Assembly: GCF_000972845.2 (NCBI RefSeq)
Contig: NC_040016.1
Span: 26,296,376-26,360,375 of the forward strand
DNA length: 64,000 bases
Origin: Larimichthys crocea
Taxonomy: Eukaryota > Chordata > Actinopteri > Sciaenidae
Direction of reading: 5' to 3'
Shown one piece after another: positions 11,094 to 22,770 of the stretch. Positions within the stretch are counted from its first letter, which is position 1; the number at the start of each line of letters is the position of its first letter. The notes under the pieces are model-generated. The model was given only the letters and a program-made list of their open reading frames with translations, ran no database searches and was not told the DNA's origin. A program made the position numbers and the translations under genes.

Positions 11094-11517
11094 GTCGTTG
11101 GTGTGTTCTTGCCGTGTCGTTGGCGTGTATTTGGCCTGTCGTTGGCCTGTCGTTGGCCTGTCGTTGGCGTGTCGTTGGCGTGTCGTTGGTGTGTTCTTGC
11201 CGTGTCGTTGGCGTGTCGTTGTTGTGTCGTTGGCGTGTCGTTGGCGTGTCGTTGTTGTGTCGTTGGTGTGTTCTTGCCGTGTCGTTGGCCTGTCGTTGGC
11301 CTGTCGTTGGCGTGTCATTGGTGTGTCTTTGGCGTGTCGTTGTTGTGTCGTTGGCGTGTCGTTGGTGTGTCGTTGGCGTGTCGTTGTTGTGTCATTGGCG
11401 TGTCGTTGGTGTGTCGTTGGCGTGTCGTTGGCCTGTCGTTGGCGTGTCGTTGGTGTGTCGTTGGTGTGTCGTTGGCGTGTCGTTGTTGTGTCGTTGGCGT
11501 GTCGTTGGCGTGTGTCG
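11094..11517 (+). repeat. 11-bp minisatellite TGTCGTTGGCG, about 38 copies
   Basis: The 11-bp unit TGTCGTTGGCG, with variants TGTCGTTGGCC, TGTCGTTGTTG and TTCTTGCCG, repeats for about 420 bp. Nearly every unit holds a CpG. Three 11-bp units equal 33 bp, so frames on both strands stay open and read as repetitive Cys/Arg/Trp/Val-rich peptides. I do not regard those as genes. Confidence 0.92.
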
Positions 11518-11604
11518 TCACTGTTCGAGCTTGAGGAGGCGACGAAGTTGAACGTCTTTTCAAGGTGACGATCAGCTTGACGGCATCAAACTCTGCTGCA
11601 CGAG

Positions 11605-11609
<5 letters not shown>

Positions 11610-11649
<40 letters not shown>
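11610..11649 (+). repeat. (GT)n microsatellite
   Basis: About twenty uninterrupted GT units. Confidence 0.9.
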
Positions 11650-11650
<1 letters not shown>

Positions 11651-12287
11651 TTTCTGTAAGGAAACCCTGGAATGCTGCTTTTGGTTTTAACCACTCGAAG
11701 CTTACGTAATGTTTGACCTCGGACGGCCTCTCAGACGCTCAGGACGGTCCAAACTGAATGTTCTGAATGAAAGTGACACACGGCCTTCAGCGAGTCGTCC
11801 ACGTCGGTCCACTCGTCTTTTACTCCACACTGATCACGGTGCTAACGATGCTAATGAGGCAGCTTCAGGTTTTCATGGTTTCCATTCTGGAACGTAGAGT
11901 TCCTCTGTTATGAAACAGCTCGTGATGACGAGTCAGGATTTATGTTTAAGGTAAAAGATGACGTTTGCATGGAAGTCGACTTTTCAGACCCTCTCCTCCC
12001 TCCTTTCCTCCCTCCTCTCCTCTCTCCTGGGTTAAAATAGAGGATGAGGCATCAGCCTCCAGTTGGCTACGACTCGTCGCTGTGAGTCACGCTCTCGCCA
12101 TCCGTGAGACACTCGACTCGTCAACGCGCTCACGGTTTGTCAGAACTCTAAAATAAAACAGTGTTTGAGCTTTGGACCGACGCTGTTCTTATCCAGATAA
12201 CAACAGGCCGAGCTTCAAGAGGCTCTGCAGGTCAAACTCAGTGTGTGTGTCCATCTGTCCTTCAGTGCCACAAAGTGTCTTCAGTGT

Positions 12288-12518
12288 CTCCAGGTGTTCT
12301 CCAGGTGTTCTCCAGGTGTTCTCCAGGTGTTCTCCAGGTGTTGTTCAGGTGTTCTCCAGGTGTTGTTCAGGTGTTGTCCAGGTGTTGTCTAGGTGTTTTC
12401 CAGGCGTTCTCCAGGTGTTCTCCAGGTGTTCTCCAGGTTTTCTCCAGGTGTTCTCCAGGTGTTCTCCAGGTGTTGTCCAGGTGTTTTCCAGGTGTTCTTC
12501 AGGTGTTCTTCAGGTGTT
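12288..12518 (+). repeat. 11-bp minisatellite CTCCAGGTGTT, 21 copies
   Basis: I count 21 consecutive units with no length variation (21 x 11 = 231 bp). Changes are mostly in the first four bases (CTCC, GTCC, GTTC, TTCC, CTTC). Eighteen of the 21 units carry an intact E-box-like CAGGTG. The exceptions are one TAGGTG, one CAGGCG and one CAGGTT. The open frames crossing the array are repeat artefacts. Confidence 0.92.
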
Positions 12519-13245
12519 TCCATGGTATTTCAGAGATCGTCATTTCCTGATGAACCATAGAAACGGGTCGATGACTGCTCAGTCTTGTTACACTTGTTCT
12601 GGGTCACAGTCGTGTGCAGAGCTGTCGGTCTGTTTTCTGCTTTCACTCACCTGTTGGGAGTTGGTCGTCGTCATGGAGAGGCAAACAGTGACGTCCAATC
12701 AGGAGAAACTCTGAGGTCCTGGCGTGCAGGTGGCTCCAACATCATTTGTAGGATTCATCGTGAGATGCTTCGTTTCAGTCGGCGTGTGTCAGAGTTTCTA
12801 AAGTCAGACACTGACTCTGTCTGTATGCAGATCTCATCAGGTACGCTTCATTTGCATATTTAACCCTCCGTTAGATTTGTTTATCTCCTGACTGATGTGA
12901 CCAGCAGTGACATGAATGTGCTGCATCATCATCAGCAGGCTCACTGAAGTTGTACTAACAGGTTCTCCATGTTTTAAACTGTGACACAACTGAGCGTGAG
13001 CGCACGGCTCCGACATGCAGGAGGAGACTGTCATGAGCCATCAGGGCGGCTGACAGAGTGCCGGGGCTGCAGGAGGGAGGTGATCTCCACCATGACACCT
13101 CCATGTTAACGATGTTTTATGATTGTTTACATCATCTCAGAGACTACGTCCAAACGTCCTAAATTTTTGGCTGCACTGATTTCCCAGAATTCCTTCTCAT
13201 GACTTGAAGCTTTTCTATTGTCCAATCAGAGCGCAGTAAGAAGAT

Positions 13246-13266
13246 ATTGTGTGTGTGTGTGTGTGT

Positions 13267-13301
<35 letters not shown>
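13246..13301 (+). repeat. (GT)n microsatellite
   Basis: A near-perfect GT tract with a single GTAT interruption. A second short GT tract lies at 13827-13855. Confidence 0.9.
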
Positions 13302-13302
<1 letters not shown>

Positions 13303-14259
13303 CAGCAGTGCAGTCATTAGTTCTGCAGCATTAACTGGACTCTTTTATTGGCCCTCTTGTTTTGGCTGGTTAGTCTCCTGGACATGGAGCCAAGCGGCGC
13401 TCCGTGTGATTCCACGGCCACGACAGAACCATTAACGCCACGACGAGACCCGACCGTGACTCCACCTCCGGCGCTGCAGCCTCATGCTGCATCTTTAAGA
13501 CGGAGCGTGGCGGTCTGAGCATCGTCCTTGTCCAGCTGTCTCAGACTGATCTTTAAGACCTCGGTGCTTCTTGGCTGGCTCTTCAGCACGATGATGATGC
13601 ATGTTAAATACACACACACGTGTCGAGGCGTGTTTTTGCTCCGTCACCCGTGAAGGAATTCTGCTTCACCACGACAGAGCGTCACTGCCCGCCTGCTGGT
13701 GCTGTAACCATGGAGACCTGCCGAGGTCGGCGGCGTCCGCTTGTAACGAGCGGGTCAGTTCACGAAGATGCTCACAAAGATCTGTGTGTCCTCGAAGACC
13801 ACGAGAGGAATGACATGCTGAGCGAGGTGTGTGTGTGTGTGTGTGTGTGTGTGTACACACTTGTTTGTACATCAGGTTTCACACCTTCTTGACGACGTTT
13901 AATTAGTTCAGTTTTCATCAGTATTGATTGACTTTTAGAGTTAAGTTATTAATTAATCAGAGGTCCTTTTTAAATCCTTGAAAACGTCTGAGAAGAACAA
14001 ATTCAAGGCCTTGAAAGTCTTTAAAAATAGACAGAAATCCTTCCTGTCAGAGTCAGCTGATCGGCGGCGTTCCTTCCTTCATGGATGAATCAGGGATCAA
14101 TAACATCGATCAGTTTGTTCGTTTTAACACTCTGAGCCGTAAAAATACTTAATTACCAAATTACTGCTGAGTGTTTATTGATTCTTAGAATTTACGTTTG
14201 TTTGTCCACAAATCAATGAAAAAATCAAACTTAGAAAACTTTATTGTAACGCAGCAAAC

Positions 14260-14274
14260 CACACACACACACAC

Positions 14275-14311
<37 letters not shown>
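14260..14311 (-). repeat. (CA)n microsatellite
   Basis: About 25 CA units with one CG interruption, ending in CAGACACAC. Confidence 0.9.
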
Positions 14312-14316
<5 letters not shown>

Positions 14317-14514
14317 ACTCTCTGCCTGCAGGACGTGAATCATCAGCACGTTGGCAGACGACAGCTCGTTTGAATGACAGACTGACGGATGAACGGGTGG
14401 AGGGAATAAATGACTGGATGGGTGGATGAGTGTGTAGATGGAGAGATAGACGGGTGGATGAATACAGAGATGAACGGGAGACTCATGACATCATGACATG
14501 CAGATTTCAAATAA

Positions 14515-14660
14515 ACTGTGTGTGTGTGCAGTGTGTGTGTGTGCAGAGTGTGCAGAGTGTGTGTGTGCAGTGTGTGTGCAGTGTGTGCACAGTGTGTGCA
14601 GTGTGTGCAGTGTGTGTTTGTGCAGCGTGTGTGTGTGTGTGTGTGTGCAGTGTGTGCATG
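14515..14660 (+). repeat. Compound GTGTGTGCA array
   Basis: GT runs are punctuated by GTGCAGTGTG units, the same compound motif that forms the larger array at 37621-38145 in intron 2. It is simple sequence. Confidence 0.88.
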
Positions 14661-15482
14661 TCTTGATTGATTGAACCTGCAGAAATACACAGATACAGCA
14701 GAGACGGAGGGTGGAGGTGGGTGAGGCAGAGAGAAACGGGGTTAATAGAAAGCGAGGGTGGAGGGGGGAGGGAAGCTGGGCGGAGGAGGACAGCTGAGTA
14801 AAGGTGGAGAAACGAAGCGAGGGAGCGGTTCACTGTTCCTGAACGTCCTTCAGGTGTTCACTGTGACCTCCATATGCAGAGGAGGTGTGAGGGTGGAGAG
14901 GGTGGAGGTATTGTTTACATAGTAATATCTTTCTAACACAGCATCAGGAAATCAACACACCAGAGGGAACGTCAGAAAAACGTTTTCATAACGTCCAGTG
15001 AGGGTTACAGCTCACAGCAAGTGCTCCACCTGTAATCAGCTGCAGCTTCAGTTTAAACAAACACTGAACACACCTGTCTGCAGGTGAGCTGGACTGAAGG
15101 TCCCTGAACTCAGGCGTCCATGAAGAGCTGCAGATCGCCGAGTTCTTCTGTCCACAGACGAAGACACAAAGACACAAACCAATCAGACCTTTTACCTCCT
15201 AAATCCAAAGACAAAAGATGAAAGACTGTTTGTTTAGAGGGAGGAGAAGAGAAGGAGAAGAGAGGGAGGAGAGAGGGAGGAGAGAAGGAGGTGGAGGAGG
15301 AGAGTAAAGTCTTCTTTGAAGTGCAGTAATTCATCCGTAGCGTCCTCCCTCTGCTTCGTTGTTATTCTGAGGCGCTTGCAGATTCAGTAGCATGGCCAAT
15401 ACATTCATTGTTTGCTCCGTGCTATCAGAAGGTACAGCACTGCACTTTAAAAGACTGTCACCCACTTACCCGAGAGAGGGGG

Positions 15483-15622
15483 NNNNNNNNNNNNNNNNNN
15501 NNNNNNNNNNNNNNNNNNNNNNNNNNNNNNNNNNNNNNNNNNNNNNNNNNNNNNNNNNNNNNNNNNNNNNNNNNNNNNNNNNNNNNNNNNNNNNNNNNNN
15601 NNNNNNNNNNNNNNNNNNNNNN
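15483..15622. other. Assembly gap, 140 N
   Basis: A run of 140 undetermined bases sits between a GAGAGAGGGG end and a GAGAGGAGGGGGGAGAG start. The missing sequence is probably a purine-rich (GA)n tract. Open frames crossing it are meaningless. Confidence 0.99.
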
Positions 15623-15744
15623 GAGAGGAGGGGGGAGAGAAAGTCATTAGGGCAGAAAGACAGAGAGAGCGAGCTATCTCTCTGTGCAGCAGTGTGTTTG
15701 AAACGGCGTGGCTGCTGCCTCCGATCCCTCAAGACATGAGACAC

Positions 15745-15745
<1 letters not shown>

Positions 15746-15790
<45 letters not shown>

Positions 15791-15827
15791 GTATGTACAT
15801 ATGTGTGCTTTGTAGGAGTATCTGCAG

Positions 15828-15870
<43 letters not shown>
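15746..15870 (+). repeat. Two (GT)n microsatellites
   Basis: GT tracts at 15746-15789 and 15830-15870 are separated by about 40 bp (GTATGTACATATGTG...). Confidence 0.9.
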
Positions 15871-15874
<4 letters not shown>

Positions 15875-16289
15875 CCTGATGATGCTGCAGTCTCCTTCCT
15901 CTTTCTGCTTTTCACACTTTGACTCTGTCTGTGAGGTGGGACGCTGTTTTCTCCTCCACCCATCATCCACCTCTGAAGCTCTTTAGATATGAATAAAGAA
16001 TAAATGCTGTTTCTGCTGACTGACGGGCTGGAAGTTGGACCTGAACTCGCCTGACAATCGTCACGTTTGAAGTGATCCAGTGACAGACTGAGCTGCTAAC
16101 AGCTGATTCAGATCTCTGGGATTCTGCTGACTGGTCGACTCTGTCTCTTTCTGCTCTGACTCCCTGATCCTGGAGGTTTCATATTTATAAAAGAGATTTA
16201 AAAATCCATCCAGAGAACTTCAGTGGCCAAACATTCAGCGTCATCATTCAGTCCCCATGTCGCTGTTTGGTATCTACTTCTTACTGAAC

Positions 16290-16826
16290 GTTAGAGTCAG
16301 AGTCGGAGTTAGAGTCGGAGTTAGAGTCAGAGTTAGAGTCAGAGTTAGAGTTAGAGTTAGAGTCAGGGTTAGAGTCAGAGTCAGAGTTAGAGTCAGGGTC
16401 AGAGTCAGAGTTAGAGTCAGGGTTAGAGTTAGGGTTAGAGTCAGAGTTAGAGTTAGGGTTAGAGTCAGAGTTAGAGTCAGAGTCAGAGTTAGAGTTAGAG
16501 TCAGAGTTAGAGTTAGAGTCAGAGTCAGGGTTAGAGTCAGGGTTAGAGTCAGGGTTAGAGTTTGAGTCAGAGTCAGAGTCAGAGTCAGAGTCAGAGTTAG
16601 AGTCAGAGTTAGAGTCAGAGTTAGAGTCAGGGTCAGAGTCAGGCTCAGAGTCAGAGTTAGAGTTAGAGTCAGAGTTAGAGTCAGAGTTAGAGTCAGAGTC
16701 AGAGTTAGAGTCAGAGTTAGAGTCAGAGTTAGAGTCAGGGTTAGAGTCAGAGTCAGGGTTAGAGTCAGAGTCAGAGTCAGGGTTAGAGTCAGAGTCAGAG
16801 TTAGAGTCAGAGTCAGGGTTAGAGTA
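16290..16826 (+). repeat. Hexanucleotide satellite (TTAGAG/TCAGAG)n, about 89 units
   Basis: Hexamers TTAGAG, TCAGAG, TTAGGG, TCAGGG and early TCGGAG follow one another without loss of the six-base register for about 535 bp. The minority TTAGGG units are identical to the vertebrate telomere repeat, but most units are not. Both strands stay open, reading as (RV)n or (TL)n peptides, which is a simple consequence of a 6-bp period. Confidence 0.93.
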
Positions 16827-18536
16827 GGATCCATAGCAACGCTACCTGTCACATAGCCTGACATTGGCTGATTGGCTGGAGAGAGTCATGTGATTCTGCT
16901 CTTTCATTTTAAAAGCCCAGAGGCACCGTCTGCGGTTCCTCGCTCGATGAAGGGTTAAACGTTATCAGTGTCTTGTTCTCTTTAGATAACAGCAGTGCAG
17001 CGTCGCCTTGACACGACCTTCTGCTGCTCGCTGCAGCCAAATCTGGAAAAGAGAGAAAATCACATTTGAATTGGCCGATTTCCATCCCAGAAGTTGTTGA
17101 AGTGAAGAACAACGAGATAAAGTACCTGCAAAGTTTCATCTGCTCCTGACGAGTCTGCCCTGAAGGACCTGGACTCTTTCCTTTTCATTAACATTCATTT
17201 CTTTGTTCTGTCAGAAGAACAAGCCGTGATGTTACCGTCGTGTATTTTGCCCCTCTAAACCCAATTTTCTCTGGTGTTTTCATTTGCAACAGTTTGGAGG
17301 TTCAGGTTTGATTTCTGCCTTTACGGCGACGCCGGACGTAACATTGAGCGCAGAGGTGAAGAAATCAGCTCCAGTGATAAGTATCAGCTCAGCGAGGCGG
17401 CCGAACGTGGCGGCAGCGCTCGCTGCCTCGCTCTATTGACTGTGATAAATATGGCAGGCGCGGCGTCTTTAGCCTGGCGAGAAAAATCCAACCTATGCTA
17501 CCTCTTTAAACCCTGCCTGTGAGCTGGAGGTCACATTGCTCGGTCCGGAAGGCTTTCAGCCGTGGCCTGCTATTATCATAGAGATAAAGAACGGAGCCTC
17601 GGAGCTGAGACATCTGCAGTGACCGTGGAGGGACTCCGAGGTGGGGAGGGGACGGAGGTAGATCTCAGATAGTGGCCGGCTGTGTAAAGAAAAAGGTGAA
17701 ATACTGAGGGAGTGAGCGACTTACTGCCCGGCTGTATCACTGACAGTACAACTGGCCTCACCAATGACTCCGAGACTGACTGACAGACTGAGTGAATAAG
17801 TTGCTTCCACGCTGACAGGCTGCCTGGATTTGATTGAGTAAAGGAATAAAAGCTGTTATTGATGTCAGAGACCTGAGCCTGCCTGACAGTCGTCACGCTG
17901 CTAACAGCTGATTCACTCGACTTTTAATGCTTCCTTCATTTAAAGGAATGGTTGTCGCTGGTTACGGCGTTGCTCCATCACAAAAGACGCGTCTGTAAAA
18001 GTGTTGACAGGACGCGACAAAGTCAGTTCTGACTCTTTCTGTTCTGAACTTTAGGTCCTCAAGTCAGTAAGAGATAAAAATTCATGTCGTCATCACGATG
18101 TGAAGTCTTTGAGGAACTCGTGGACGAGGAACCATGAAGCTAGAAAACTTCAGCGCTCTCATTGGGTTGGACAGTCACTGTCTTGGTGTTTGACATTATA
18201 ACTAACTGAATCCATGCAGGGGGACTGTAGAAACTAACTGTGGTTATTTATAAAGCACCGAATACTCTTAGGCCTCGTCTACGAGTCCAACTTATTCTGG
18301 AAATATGAATGTTTCTGTGGATGCTTGCAGGCTGGTTTTTGTCGCTGGCGGTTTCTGATGGCTTATCAGCAGCAGGGCTTGCTGGCTGCTTGTTGTATTT
18401 CTAACTCGGCAGTTTAAGCCAGATAGGAGACACACAGAGATGAGAATTGATGACCTGCATCACCGGGGGATGGGAGGAGATGGCTATCATTGCAAACTCA
18501 TCACACACACACATACAGGGACTCAAATCCATAGAG

Positions 18537-18539
<3 letters not shown>

Positions 18540-18600
<61 letters not shown>
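18540..18600 (-). repeat. (CA)n microsatellite
   Basis: About 30 uninterrupted CA units, preceded by a short CACACACACAT at 18502. Confidence 0.92.
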
Positions 18601-18602
<2 letters not shown>

Positions 18603-19744
18603 ACATGGAACCAGACAAACACGTAATGGTTTCGGACGTACGATGAACATCGATTTACTCGAATGAACCGACACACGTGCAGGATGTGCAGCGTAGCTTC
18701 TGGTTGTTGCAGTATCCAGGTCACTGCAGTGACTATATGATCAGAACTGGACCTGCACACGGCTGACCCAGATTAGTCCTGTTTATCTTAGAGGAGACAA
18801 GAGATGTGTTTGCATTATGGAGCCAAATGGAGCTTGGCAGGGCCGCAGGGAGCTAAATCAAACTCCCAACACCCGAGGGGCTCCGGGAACACAGTCTGAG
18901 TTTGTAACCCGGGAATAGAGTTTGCAATTTCATTTAGTTTGGAACCAAAAAAGTTTTCACATCTCACATCACATCTCAGTCTGTTTGCCAGTTAATCATT
19001 TGAACGATACGTTAAACATCAAGAAGAATGCTGAATGCTCCGTCCAGCAGCAAACAGAAGTCTGAACGTTTGATGTGTCCAACACAATAAGACTTTGAAA
19101 CATGTCATCTCATTCAATGATTCAACGTTTTGCAGTAACTGAAAGAAACGCTGAGTCTGCTCATCCCAATTAAGACTGCTCAGAGTTTCAGAGGTTGCAC
19201 TCCTTTCTGTTCTGGTGTCATCTCAGCAGTTCTTCAGCATGTCAGAGTATTCGTACACCAAACAACACCTGCTCTTTTATCGTGTTCACGGGGGCGTTAC
19301 CTGTGCTAATGAACAGCCTGACACACACCTCCAATCTACCCACGAGCGGGACTCATCTGCATAGAACTGAGTCGACTCTTCAGAGAAAATTAAGAGTAAA
19401 CTGAAGCCGCTCGAGCCGCCTTTGTGCAGCACGAATCTGTCAGATATGAAGCCGAGTTTCAAATGAAAACGACATTCTGGAAGCAAACATGATGCTCAGC
19501 TGTCACATGGCACCAGGAGACGAGTACGAGTGTCAAACCGAGTTAATCTAAACGGAGACACCTGTCCCACTCCGACGCCTACTCCCATAATATGATTCAT
19601 ATTGTAAAAATAAAACTTACTCATCTCACCAAAATAGTCTGTGTGTGTTTCAGGAGGGAGCGTGGTCCGACACTTTGTTTGTGTTATTTATGGATTTATT
19701 TCACCGTGCCTTACTTCAGCCTCTGACTGTGTTTAAGTTGAAGT

Positions 19745-19754
19745 CTAAAAATAG
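19745..19754 (+). promoter_or_regulatory. Candidate MEF2 site CTAAAAATAG
   Basis: A perfect match to the MEF2 consensus YTAWWWWTAR lies in a low-repeat, GC-mixed stretch of intron 1. MEF2 drives muscle genes and dystroglycan is abundant in muscle, so the site is suggestive. A 10-bp match in 64 kb can easily occur by chance, and a second TTAAAAATAG occurs at about 14021. Confidence 0.2.
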
Positions 19755-19895
19755 TCGCCCTCGGGTTATTTACCCCGATCGGAGCTGTCAGACGGAGGCA
19801 GAGCAGGCGAGGGCGACTCGGAGGGGAATTGGACGGCACCTGAGAGGGAAAGTTCACGGACTGAAGCACATCCTCGGATTAAAGGGCACAGATTA

Positions 19896-19901
<6 letters not shown>

Positions 19902-19939
<38 letters not shown>

Positions 19940-20015
19940 TGGAGCATATAGAAGGTCTCATGTTGCCCGGCTGTCATTTTCTGTCACACAACCAACTGTC
20001 CCCAGCTGTCCATCC

Positions 20016-20089
<74 letters not shown>
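19902..20089. repeat. (GT)n followed by (CA)n, inverted dinucleotide pair
   Basis: A GT tract at 19902-19938 and a CA tract at 20018-20089 lie 80 bp apart. A short CA tract follows at 20200-20216. The arms are complementary, so a transcript could form a long hairpin. Confidence 0.9.
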
Positions 20090-20090
<1 letters not shown>

Positions 20091-21081
20091 CTGCTCCCAG
20101 CTGTCAGTGTATCTCAAGTCTTGGCTGGTGGTCCCAGCAGGACTCGGCCACACACACACTGAACCAGAGAGATCGAATATGTGAACGACACACTGCTATC
20201 ACACACACACACACACGTCTACATTACCAACGGTGGACTGTGAGTGCAGACTGACCGAGCGTGGACCTTCTGTTACTGTTCTTATAAAACAACATTTAAA
20301 CGTTTACTTTGAATTTAACTTTACTAGAAATGCCAAGTGAGGACTGAAATGAGTAATTAATTTTTATGGGTGCACACTTTTTAATAACATCATGAAAATA
20401 TATGTTTCATAGACAGATAGATCCATGAGACAGCAAACATGCATCTACTTAGTTTATTTATATATTTAATAATTTAATATTCTGTCAACTTCAAATTCTG
20501 CACAGTACTGTTTACATTTAAATACACACTACACACATACACACACAAGTTTGATCTTTCTTATATATTTTTTGCCTAATGTTTGTAATGCACCAAAACA
20601 CAGAGACAAATGAATGTATATGAAAAGTTACTGCAGTGTAACTATGTTCACTTTGTGACTTTCTCTGCTTCTTCAAAAATGTTTTTAATATTTAAACATT
20701 TCTCTGTGATGCAGATATTACAAAAATAATCAAATCAGTAATAAAGTTTTACCTGCAGTTCAGAAGTAACTGTAAATAATATAAAGTTCTTCATCCAGGC
20801 TGTAATCATATAAAATAATTAAATTCATGAGTTCATTTTAATGCAGCACAACTTTAAAAAGGGTTAGATGATTTTAGCAAACACACACACAGAGAACAGA
20901 CTTCAGCCGTGAGATGTAATTACTCTGCTACGTACGCGTCTTTAACAATAACTGTGTTTCCTGTCTCTCTCTCTCTGTGGTTAATTCTTTCATGTTTCGT
21001 TTCTGCAGTCGTTGCAGGGTTATAATTAGCCGACTGAGATGCGCAAAGCATCGCCGCACTTTCCCCTCATGAGCTGTTAGC

Positions 21082-21082
<1 letters not shown>

Positions 21083-21130
<48 letters not shown>
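21083..21130 (-). repeat. (CA)n microsatellite
   Basis: About 24 uninterrupted CA units followed by TCCTCTCTCTCTCTC. Confidence 0.92.
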
Positions 21131-21131
<1 letters not shown>

Positions 21132-21788
21132 CCTCTCTCTCTCTCAGCTTTATGAGCGAGCGAGTAAAAGCGCTGATGCCTCGACGTTCCAAAAACACGA
21201 CTCTAATCAAAGTGGACGTGTGTTTGGCTGCGTCCGCAAAAGAACCGCAATTCCCATGATTCTGCCCCGCTGGTTTCATTTTTAGTTTTATTACTTATTT
21301 ATTTCTTTTTCTTTTTTTTTTCTTGGTGCCTCGCCTCAAATGAAATCCTCATTTCGAGGAACTTAAAGCACACTGAGCCCTGTGGGGGACGGAGAGGCTT
21401 TGTGAAAGGCATTAACGCCGGCGGAGGAACACACAGTTTGACAGTAGAGCAAACTCAAAGCTGCACACGAGCATGAACAATATTTTCTAACAGCGGGATG
21501 TTGTTCGTGTCTCAAAGTTCACATTTTGGTTCGACTTCTTTTCCAGTGTCACAGTTGAAACAACAAAGCAGAGGATATTTTTAATACGCCGAGCTGCTGG
21601 ACGACGCCTGCGTGTAAAACAATCCTGTTTTTGGTTGAAGGATTATTTGGCCGATGAGGATCTTTGTTTTTGGAGATAATAATCTGTAACTCTAGAAAAC
21701 ACGACGGCCCGCCCTACAGGATGTCGGGTCACAGCTTCCATGTCGTGCCTTCAAACATCTGGACTCTAAAATGCTGAATGATCGTCAA

Positions 21789-21822
21789 TGATCAGTGATC
21801 AGTGATCACTGATCACTGATCA
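21789..21822. repeat. 34-bp perfect palindrome of TGATCA/GTGATCAC units
   Basis: The 17-base left arm TGATCAGTGATCAGTGA is the exact reverse complement of the next 17 bases. The pattern continues imperfectly to about 21837. It is a local tandem of the 7-mer GATCAGT that switches orientation at GTGATCAC, giving cruciform potential. Confidence 0.85.
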
Positions 21823-22257
21823 GTGATCAGTGATCGTCATGGCACGTCAGTGGTCCTACACTTCAGATGTCTGTTGTAATGTTTCAAAGCTTCATCAACA
21901 TCTGAGCTTCTCGGAGAACCCTGACCTGAGAGCAGACTCGTGTTGTCTTCCTGTATTTGAACGTCTCTGAAACATCTGCATCAACATCTGCGCCTCACAG
22001 CGTCCGTCATAAACAAACATCTGCACGTCACGCCCTGGTGTGTCTAAACATAGATCCTATTTACATCCACCTCGCCTGGCCTGGCCTCGCCCAGGAGGCT
22101 GCTGGGAGGTGAAGTTTTCACATCTGTTTCCAGATGTTTGTCACACGCAGGTTTCAGGAAGTCCGATATCAGGTGTGGCCGAGGAGTGGCTGTTATTCCT
22201 GACGGCGTGGTTTGTTGTTCTGCTCCGAGCTCGCTGTTGTTGTTCTGTCAGTCCCCC

Positions 22258-22301
22258 TGACGGAGCTGACGGAGCTGACGGAGCTGACGGAGCTGACGGA
22301 G
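22258..22301 (+). repeat. 9-bp tandem repeat GACGGAGCT
   Basis: Five consecutive copies of the nonamer GACGGAGCT (reading CTGACGGAG in another register). Confidence 0.85.
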
Positions 22302-22464
22302 CTCTGTGAACTTCTCCTGTCGACATCTCGTCTCATTTGTTTTTCTTCTTTTAAAGACGTGAATTATTATTCATCAGTTTGTTCGTTTGTGTTTCATTAA
22401 GAACTTTTCACAGTTTACAACGTTCCACTTAACTCGACACGACCAGATGTCTCCTTTCCTTCCA

Positions 22465-22770
22465 GCTCCTCTCCTTGTCTCCTCTCCTTGTTTCCTCTCC
22501 TTGTTTCCTCTCCTCTCCTTCTCTCCTCTCCTTGTCTCCTCTCCTCTCCTTGTCTCCTCTCCTTGTTTCCTCTCCTTGTTTCCAGCTCCTCTCCTTGTCT
22601 CCTCTCCTTGTTTCCTCTCCTCTCCTTGTCTCCTCTCCTTGTCTCCTCTCCTCTCCTTGTCTCCTCTCCTCTCCTCTCCTCTCCTTGTCTCCTCTCCTTG
22701 TCTCCTCTTCTTGTCTCCTCTCCTTGTTTCCTCTCCTCTCCTTGTCTCCTGTCCTTGTCTCCTCCCCTCC
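22465..22770 (+). repeat. Polypyrimidine minisatellite CTCCTCTCCTTGTC
   Basis: About 300 bp is almost entirely C and T, with G only in the CTTGT step. It is built of TCCTCTCC and TTGTCTCC or TTGTTTCC modules. The minus strand is a G/A-rich purine tract, so triplex (H-DNA) structure is possible. Six open frames through it are artefacts. Confidence 0.92.

Noticed and set aside
15392..15744. Open frames running through 15483-15622
   Set aside because: They are open only because the 140 undetermined bases contain no stop codons.
16290..16826. True interstitial telomere
   Set aside because: Most units are TTAGAG or TCAGAG rather than TTAGGG, so only a relationship, not identity, can be claimed.
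16274..16864. Minus-strand (TL)n and plus-strand (RV)n open frames of 100-196 codons
   Set aside because: They are direct translations of the hexamer satellite.
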